Of a stretch of 10,959 nucleotides of DNA, positions 1 to 6,000 are shown piece after piece. The stretch covers positions 1 to 10,959 of the forward strand of contig CALQJH020000032.1 of NCBI GenBank assembly GCA_943330835.2. Reading direction: 5' to 3'. The position numbers and the translations under genes are program-made. The number at the start of each line of letters is the position of its first letter. Position 1 is the stretch's first letter. The notes below the pieces were generated by a model that was not told where the DNA came from, did no database searches, and saw only the letters and a list, made by a program, of their open reading frames with translations. This DNA comes from Candidatus Kuenenia stuttgartensis (lineage in GTDB: Bacteria > Bacteroidota > Bacteroidia > Chitinophagales > Chitinophagaceae).

Positions 1-493
1 AATATCCTTTCATTAATTCATCAATTACTTTCCCTTTTTGTTCAGGAGAACCATCAATTTCAGAAATAGCTTCATGTTTTTCCACATCAAAATCAGTATT
101 GATGCTTTCCATAGGAGTTAATCCTTTTTGCTGAAGGATTGATTTAAGTTTATTAAAAACTAATAAAGTGCCTTCAATATTTTCATTGTTTTCATTGGTA
201 AGTCTGAGTTGCTTCTCTGCTCTTTCACTATCATCAAGAACATCCAATAGAGAAACGATGATTTCCTTTCCTGCTGTTTGTATAAGGTCAATTCTTTCTC
301 TGGCAGTTCTGCGTTTGTAGTTGTCGAATTCTGCAGATAATCGAAGGAATTTATCCTTTTGCTCTGCTGTTTCAGCTTTTAATCTCTCTATTTCAATGGA
401 ACTATCTATTACAACTTCTTGATTTGATGTTTCTACCGCATCATTTGTTAAAGTTGATTCGTTCTCTTCTATTGGCATTTTCTGCTCTTCCAT
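1..493 (-). CDS. grpE: GrpE, nucleotide exchange factor of DnaK (partial, C-terminus beyond window)
   Basis: GrpE is the cytosolic cofactor that releases ADP from DnaK (Hsp70) so that the chaperone can cycle. The reading frame is open from ATG at 493 to the window edge, giving 164 complete codons; most family members are about 180-200 residues, so roughly the last 20-30 are missing. Residues 1-35 are acidic and disordered-looking. A long helix or coiled coil follows (about 33-95) carrying the family hallmark FDNYKRR (56-62). Next come LLDVLDDSERAEK (82-94) and the beta-domain motif FDVEKHEAI (135-143), matching the usual FDxxxHEA. Met1 is chosen because a promoter-like element ends about 25 bases upstream; Met6 is a possible alternative start. 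dnaJ often follows grpE in this phylum but is not visible here. Family assignment is secure; the context beyond the edge is inference. Confidence 0.96.
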   Translation of the reverse strand, partial: MEEQKMPIEENESTLTNDAVETSNQEVVIDSSIEIERLKAETAEQKDKFLRLSAEFDNYKRRTARERIDLIQTAGKEIIVSLLDVLDDSERAEKQLRLTNENNENIEGTLLVFNKLKSILQQKGLTPMESINTDFDVEKHEAISEIDGSPEQKGKVIDELMKGY

Positions 494-515
494 AATATGA
501 TTATTTTTTGATTCA

Positions 516-546
516 CAAAAGTAAGGTAGACAAACATTCTGCCAAT
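516..546 (-). promoter_or_regulatory. Candidate grpE promoter (Bacteroidota -33/-7 type)
   Basis: Read on the minus strand, ATTG (546-543) is followed after 19 bases by TACTTTTG (523-516). This is an exact match to the Bacteroidota -7 consensus TAnnTTTG with a near-match to the -33 TTTG at suitable spacing. Transcription would start near 505-512, leaving a leader of about 12-20 bases before the grpE ATG. The same bases can also be read as a sigma-54-like site (see findings). It is a sequence match only, with no experimental support. Confidence 0.5.
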
Positions 547-704
547 CATTTAAATGCAGTCATTTTGACACAAAAAATGGGGGAATTGTGGTAAAGATTA
601 CGTTTATAGCGAATGAGACTGGAATAAGAGAAAAATTATATAACCGGAATTATAAAATAAATGAACCCAGCAAGTTGCGTAAATTTTTAGAAGAGGGGAG
701 GAAC

Positions 705-1049
705 CTATTTTATAACCTGGAATTTACCAGATTCAATAATGGTATTGTATTTATCTCTTAGTTGATAAATATAAACTCCGCGATAAAAGCTGTAAAGATT
801 AAGATTGTTATGAGAGGATGCATTTTTTATTTCACCAACTTTTTTCCCCATAAAATTATACACGAACAAAGTGGAATTAGCGTCAAAATTCTTTTGGAAA
901 TCGAAATTGATATTTGTTGATGCAGGGTTAGGGTATAGTTTGATGAACTTAGTAGTTGAATTTGTAAAATCCCATACAGACTTATTTTGGGCATAAGATT
1001 TTAATCCGATGCAAAAAAACAAAAAAGATATGTAAATGATTTTTTTCAA
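705..1049 (-). CDS. Small secreted protein made of a signal peptide and a type A T9SS sorting domain
   Basis: This 114-residue protein starts with a clear Sec signal peptide (residues 1-20, KK then a hydrophobic core, ending SYA before Gln21). The rest is dominated by a T9SS type A C-terminal sorting domain: LYPNPAS at 38-44, the strand LFVYNFMGKKV (61-71), then SFYRGVYIYQL (87-97) and a terminal strand GKFQVIK (108-114). In known T9SS proteins this domain is read by the outer-membrane translocon and usually removed after export. Only about 15-17 residues lie between the signal peptide and the sorting domain, so there is almost no cargo. It stops with TAG and has no close partner gene; the neighbouring peroxiredoxin ends 131 bases upstream. 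It could be a real mini-protein, a relic of a longer secreted protein, or a decoy or regulatory substrate. The domain call is strong; the function is unknown. Confidence 0.85.
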   Translation of the reverse strand: MKKIIYISFLFFCIGLKSYAQNKSVWDFTNSTTKFIKLYPNPASTNINFDFQKNFDANSTLFVYNFMGKKVGEIKNASSHNNLNLYSFYRGVYIYQLRDKYNTIIESGKFQVIK

Positions 1050-1180
1050 TTCTTAATTAACTAGTGGCTAAGATAAATAAATAAAACGAAAAATTCATAA
1101 TAAAAGTATTCTAATAATTAATAATTGACATCAGCCTGAGCGTATTACGGCCTCTAAATATTAAAACAGCAGCAAATTTA

Positions 1181-1657
1181 TTAATTTAATGAAGTCAGCA
1201 CGGTCGTAATAGCTTCAAAATTCGGAATATCTCCTGCACTTTCTAATATCTCCGCATATTGTATAACACCCTGCTTATCAATGATAAAAGCAGACCTTTT
1301 GCTTACTCCTTTCATACCCATATCGGTGAAGGAATCATAAATAGAATCGTATAAAGTGGAAACTTCTTTGTTGAAATCACTCAATAAAGTAAAGTTCAAT
1401 TGTTGTTCTTCTTTAAATTTCGCCAAAGTGAAAATGGAATCAACTGATATGCCAATAACTTCCGCATTCAAATTATGGTATTTACTCATGTCATCTCTAA
1501 CTGCACATAGCTCTTTGGTACAAACCCCTGTGTATGCCAGAGGAAAAAAAAGTAAGAGTACATTTTTATTTCCGACAAAACTTTCAAGACTAGTCTTGTT
1601 TTTCATGGAATCATAAAGACTGAAATTTGGAGCTGGGGTACCTTTTACAAGTTGCAT
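1181..1657 (-). CDS. Peroxiredoxin (AhpC/TSA superfamily, BCP/AhpE-like)
   Basis: This 158-residue thioredoxin-fold peroxidase is expected to reduce hydrogen peroxide or organic hydroperoxides in the cytoplasm. The active-site motif is P39-x3-T43-x2-C46 (FPLAYTGVCTKELC), giving C46 as the peroxidatic cysteine, with conserved Arg121 (KRSAFIID) completing the site. A second cysteine, C51, sits five residues later. This C-x4-C pattern is typical of BCP/PrxQ enzymes, where the second cysteine resolves the disulfide and thioredoxin re-reduces it. The surrounding FPLAYTG resembles AhpE proteins, which lack C51, so the exact subfamily is uncertain. No signal peptide is present and the length is normal. 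It is probably a single-gene transcript, since no obvious partner is adjacent and no clear promoter motif was found upstream. Confidence 0.93.
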   Translation of the reverse strand: MQLVKGTPAPNFSLYDSMKNKTSLESFVGNKNVLLLFFPLAYTGVCTKELCAVRDDMSKYHNLNAEVIGISVDSIFTLAKFKEEQQLNFTLLSDFNKEVSTLYDSIYDSFTDMGMKGVSKRSAFIIDKQGVIQYAEILESAGDIPNFEAITTVLTSLN

Positions 1658-1735
1658 GTTGATATAATTTTGAATTGCAAATTAAGTGCGTTTTACTCAA
1701 TATTGGTGAGTATCATTTGAATATATTTTTAAAAT

Positions 1736-1760
1736 AAAAAAAACCCCTAATAAAAGGGGT
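1736..1760 (-). terminator. Intrinsic terminator after the PorP/SprF-like gene
   Basis: On the minus strand a stem AGGGG-type hairpin (1760-1756 pairing with 1747-1743, ACCCC, 8-base loop) is followed by eight uridines (1743-1736). It lies about 84 bases after the stop codon of the gene ending at 1844, so it most likely ends that transcript before the peroxiredoxin gene. The stem is only 5 base pairs but GC-rich, and the U-run is uninterrupted. Confidence 0.75.
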
Positions 1761-1843
1761 CTCTTTCTGTATCCAAACAATCCATAAAAACAATGACTTC
1801 GGTTTCTGATTCAGGACGTGAACTTTCGGGTTGTTGGAAATTA

Positions 1844-2872
1844 TTAAAATCTTGGACATCTCACAGCATCTCTGCTGCTGTTGTTTTCTCTTGCTTTTTG
1901 GTAGGTTAGTGAAACCTCAAATCCTCCCTGGCCTTTACTTGCCTGTTTGAGTTGAGAAATGTTTCCATCATAACTAACGGCGATTGATAGGGGGTGGAAT
2001 TCTAATTTAGCCACTGGAATTAAAGCGTCTTTCCATCTTAAATAAGCACCAGCATGTAAGATGTATTTCGGATCTTCATCATTATCAAGTTTCCAGGAAT
2101 ATAGCGCACCCCCAACGATTTCTTTATAAGTACCTTGTGTAGTGTAATCTGCTTGTATTGTGAAATAAGAACTACTGGTCATTCCCATTCTTATTCCTGC
2201 AGAGCCCACAAATTTTGGTGTCATTTCTTCTTCCGCTACACGATAAAATGATATTTTCTTTGCTTTATTGAAGTGATGATAGGCCGCGCCAAAATACATG
2301 TTATCGTCTTCGCTTTCTCCGATTTGTGTATTAAAACTCATTCCCACACTACCGTCAAGATAAGTATATGATGGGCTTGAAAATGTTTCTCCATCGGCCA
2401 ATGTTCCATTGTAAGTACTGCCATCAAATTGACTATTGGTGGTCATTTTACTTCTGTCAAATCTCCTTTGAATAATTCCCCCCATAAAGCCTAATGATAA
2501 GTACATGTTTTTATATTCACTAAGAGATTTTTGATAATTTACTGTAGGTAATACTTGAGTTGTTGTTAATGCAATACTTCCAGCTTTGTCGTATATGATT
2601 TGTCCGCCTATAGTAAGGTAATCATCTGCATTCCCTATTTTTTGCTTGAACTCGCCACTTATTGAAGTGGTCTGGTAGGGAGTCGTAACACTATTCCATT
2701 GTGTTCTGTATACAGATTGAATTCTGATATCACCATTGAATAGTCCTGCTAATGAAGGATTCCTAAGAAGTGGTGTTTCGAAAATTTGTGAAAAGTGGAT
2801 GTCCTGAGAATTTGCAAGAAATGATTGCAATAATAGGATCGACATTAATAGTCGTTTGTTGATAGTTTTCAT
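1844..2872 (-). CDS. PorP/SprF-family T9SS outer-membrane protein
   Basis: This 342-residue protein has a signal peptide (about 1-22, ending ANS before Gln23) followed at once by the family signature QDIHFSQ (23-29), TPLLRNPSLAG (33-43) and the VYRTQWNSV segment (54-62). The rest is rich in alternating hydrophobic strands with many Gly and aromatic residues, as expected for an outer-membrane beta-barrel. It ends in CPRF, with a terminal Phe that would suit a barrel-assembly signal; I recall the CPRF ending from other members of this family. PorP of Porphyromonas and SprF of Flavobacterium belong here; SprF is needed for surface export of the adhesin SprB. The gene immediately upstream (3043-7857) encodes a type B T9SS cargo, so this protein is probably its dedicated partner. 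No clear promoter was found in the 170-base gap, and a terminator hairpin lies there. Family assignment is strong; pairing with the cargo is inference. Confidence 0.93.
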   Translation of the reverse strand: MKTINKRLLMSILLLQSFLANSQDIHFSQIFETPLLRNPSLAGLFNGDIRIQSVYRTQWNSVTTPYQTTSISGEFKQKIGNADDYLTIGGQIIYDKAGSIALTTTQVLPTVNYQKSLSEYKNMYLSLGFMGGIIQRRFDRSKMTTNSQFDGSTYNGTLADGETFSSPSYTYLDGSVGMSFNTQIGESEDDNMYFGAAYHHFNKAKKISFYRVAEEEMTPKFVGSAGIRMGMTSSSYFTIQADYTTQGTYKEIVGGALYSWKLDNDEDPKYILHAGAYLRWKDALIPVAKLEFHPLSIAVSYDGNISQLKQASKGQGGFEVSLTYQKARENNSSRDAVRCPRF

Positions 2873-2973
2873 AGGGTTGGGTATTTATCGGATGCTACTA
2901 TATAAAACGTGTTCTTGATGTAATTATTGCCCCATTGTGATAATTATTTTAGGTGCTGTATCGCGGGGGTAAT

Positions 2974-3010
2974 AAAAAAAAGAAAGGCCAATAAGAATAA
3001 AGGCCTTTTC
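2974..3010 (-). terminator. Hairpin terminator between the PKD adhesin gene and the PorP/SprF-like gene
   Basis: The arms AAAGGCC (2983-2989) and GGCCTTT (3002-3008) pair perfectly over 7 bases around a 12-base loop. Read on the minus strand, the hairpin is followed by C and a run of eight uridines (2981-2974, with one interruption just before). It starts about 33 bases after the stop codon of the large gene. This looks like a good intrinsic terminator, perhaps partial, since the next gene is the expected partner and shows no clear promoter of its own. Confidence 0.78.
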
Positions 3011-3042
3011 TATATTTCATAAAAACAAAAGCTAGATTATGA

Positions 3043-6000
3043 TTATTTTATCAGTGCAACATTTCCTTTGAAAGTAAGTATAGTATTGTTATCACATGAA
3101 ACTTCCACTATATAAACGTACACGTCTGGGTTTAATTTTTTTCCTTTGAATGTTCCGTCCCATCCAGTTGTAGGATCGTTAGCCTTTATGTTATTCTTTT
3201 CATACATCACTTCACCCCATCTGGAGAATACTTTTATTCTTTTGATGGTGAATATTCCAGTTCCTCTTGGATAGAAAATATCATTTGATCCATCTTGATT
3301 AGGGGAGAAGGTGTTGGGAATAAATAAATTAGCACCATCGCATAAAACGTTTATTGTTAATTGATCTCTTGCAGTACATCCGCCATTGTTTTTTACTTCT
3401 ACTTTGTAAGTTGTTGTTTCTCTTGGCTTAACTGTAATTCCAGGAAATGAACTTCTCATGAGCGATGAAGTAGGAGACCATTTTGCATCAATTACGTCAG
3501 CAGATATTTGCGGTATTAATTCAATAGTTTGTCCAACATTGATAGTCTTGTCATCTCCAGCTTCCACTGTAGGAATATTAAATACAATAATTGGAACAAT
3601 CGAAGTGTCAGCAAAACAATGTTTGTCATCTGTGCCAATTACCATGTAATTAGTTGTTGCAGATGGTGTAGCTAATGGAGTTGCTGATGTAGGATTATCA
3701 AGCCCAATACTTGGAGTCCAGGTGTATTTTTCAGCACCCGTTGCAAATAGTCTTTGGCTGCTTCCAACACATAATGTATCTCTGCTGCTTGAGGTCATGA
3801 TGAATGGATATTTTACAATTACATTTACTGAATCAGTATTAATACATCCGTGTATGGTCGTACCTGTTACATAATATTTTATGGCAGTATCAGGATTCGC
3901 TCTTGGTGAAGCACATGTTGTACAATTCAACCCAATTGAAGGAGTCCATTTGTAAGTACTTGCGCCTGTTACATTGAGTGAAACACCTCTTCCTTTGCAA
4001 ACGAAAGTGTCGATACCTGCATTTACAGTAGGGATAGCATAGGCTTCAACGTTTGTATTTACGGTGTCTTTACAACCTATTGGATTTGACACAATCAAAC
4101 TTATCGGATGAATACCTGCAATGTTATATACTTGAGCTGGAGGTGTTTTTAATGAGGACGTATTCCCATTTCCAAAGTTCCAATTCCAGGTTAATGCTGA
4201 AGTGTCTGCAACGATTAATGCTCCATTGAAATTGATGGTTACTCCTGCACATCCGTTTGGCGTTTGTGAAACTCTTGCTTGTGGAGTAGGGCTGATTACT
4301 ATCGGCAAACTACTTGAAAGACTGTCTACACAACCATGTACAGAATGCACGATTAGTTTTGGTTTAAAATTTCCATTAACAGTATAGTTATGTGTGGGAT
4401 TTAAAAGAGTTGAATGGCTGCCATCTCCAAAATCCCAGCTGTAACTTATTATGGTATCAGTAGATATGGAAGCATTTGTAAATCTTACCACTCCTGCATC
4501 ACATATCTTATTAGTGCTAAGAGAAAATAAAGCATTAATATCAAGAACTTTTATGGTGTCTTTTCCTTGTATCGATAAAGAACAACCCGCTGTATCTCTC
4601 AATATTACTTTTGGAAGGTATAAGCCTGCTTGTATGTATGTATGAGTAGCAAAAGTATCTGGTGTAACAATCGTGTTGCCATCACTGTAATCCCAAACGA
4701 TTGAATTTGTTCCATGAGTAATTGCATTGAAATTTACTGTTAATGGAGCGCAACCCAATAATCCTCCGTAGCTTATAGTTCCTGTTGGACCTTTCACCAC
4801 AATTTTCTTTTGATATACAGAAGTACATCCGCCCTTACTTGTTACCGTTAGTTTAACAATATAGACTCCTGTAATTGAATAAAAATGTGAGGGGTTATCA
4901 GTGTTTGTAGATGTTCCATCTCCGAATTCCCATACTTGTGAGATGTAATTTATTGAGGTGTTTGTAAAGGTTACAATCAATGGAGGACATGTGCCGATTG
5001 AATCACTTACCGTGAAGCTGGCTAATGGCGTTACAACGCTTATGTAACTTGTTCTTGTCATAGAATCTGTGCATCCCAATGGACTGGTCACCACTAACGT
5101 AATGGTATAGCTGCCATTAGATAAGAATTTATGTATAGGGTTTTGAAGAGTAGAAGTCGTGCCATCCCCGAAATTCCATACATAGCTAAGATTACTTCCA
5201 GTTGACTGGTTAATAAACCTAACATTACTATTGGGGCATCCTATTGTATCAAGGGTATTAAATTTAGCTTTAGGTTGAGATACCGTTATGAAATTTGATT
5301 TTGTGATTTGATGTGAACACCCTTTTGAATCAGTCACAGTAAGGGTTACCGTATAACTGCCTGTATTGCTGTACAAGTGACTTGTGTTTGCGCTACTCAT
5401 TGTGTCAATATGTCCATCTCCATAATTCCATATCCATTGCACAATTGCATTTCTGCCATCACTTTTAGAAGTGTCAATAAAGTTGATGGTAGTTGAAGCA
5501 CATATATTGGTTAATGGGGCATTAAAATTTGCTTTTGGACCATTAACCATGATGTATTTATTTTTAATAATAGTGTCTTTACAGCCATTGCGATCTGTTG
5601 CAATTAATTTGATGTTATAGATGCCTGATATGTAGTATATTTTTGAAATTGGCGTTCCCGTTCCAGTTGTAACATCACCAAAATCCCATGAAAACCCACT
5701 AAAGTAAGATGGTGTAATTCCAATCACGTCAAATGTAGTAGAGGATCCTTTACAAATACTTGTATCACTCGCAATAAAATCAGCATGCTCATCAATCACA
5801 TAAATGGTACTGGTTTTTGTGTAATCGCATCCATTGGCATTTTGAACATAAAGTGTTACAATGTAAATCCCACTGGTAGCATAAGTATGAACAGGATTTA
5901 GATCTGTTGATGTACTTCCATCTCCAAAGTTCCATTCCCAGGTATCCGCGCCAATTGATTTGTTCGTAAATGTTTTAACCAACCTATTGGTACAACTTTT

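Noticed and set aside
1138..1154. GAGCGTATTACGGCCTC hairpin downstream of the peroxiredoxin gene
   Set aside because: The stem is short with a 2-base bulge and a 3-base loop, and no U-run follows on the minus strand, so it is not a convincing terminator.
1356..1616. 86-codon plus-strand frame inside the peroxiredoxin gene
   Set aside because: It is antisense to the peroxiredoxin active-site region and has no features of its own.
2921..2947. TAATTAT/ATAATTA inverted repeat upstream of the PorP/SprF-like gene
   Set aside because: The arms are A/T only and TAATTA is self-complementary, so such matches are expected by chance in this composition.
3458..4645. Open frames of about 60 codons on the plus strand opposite the giant gene
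   Set aside because: They lie fully antisense to a well-supported coding region, have no recognisable domain, and their composition mirrors the PKD coding strand.
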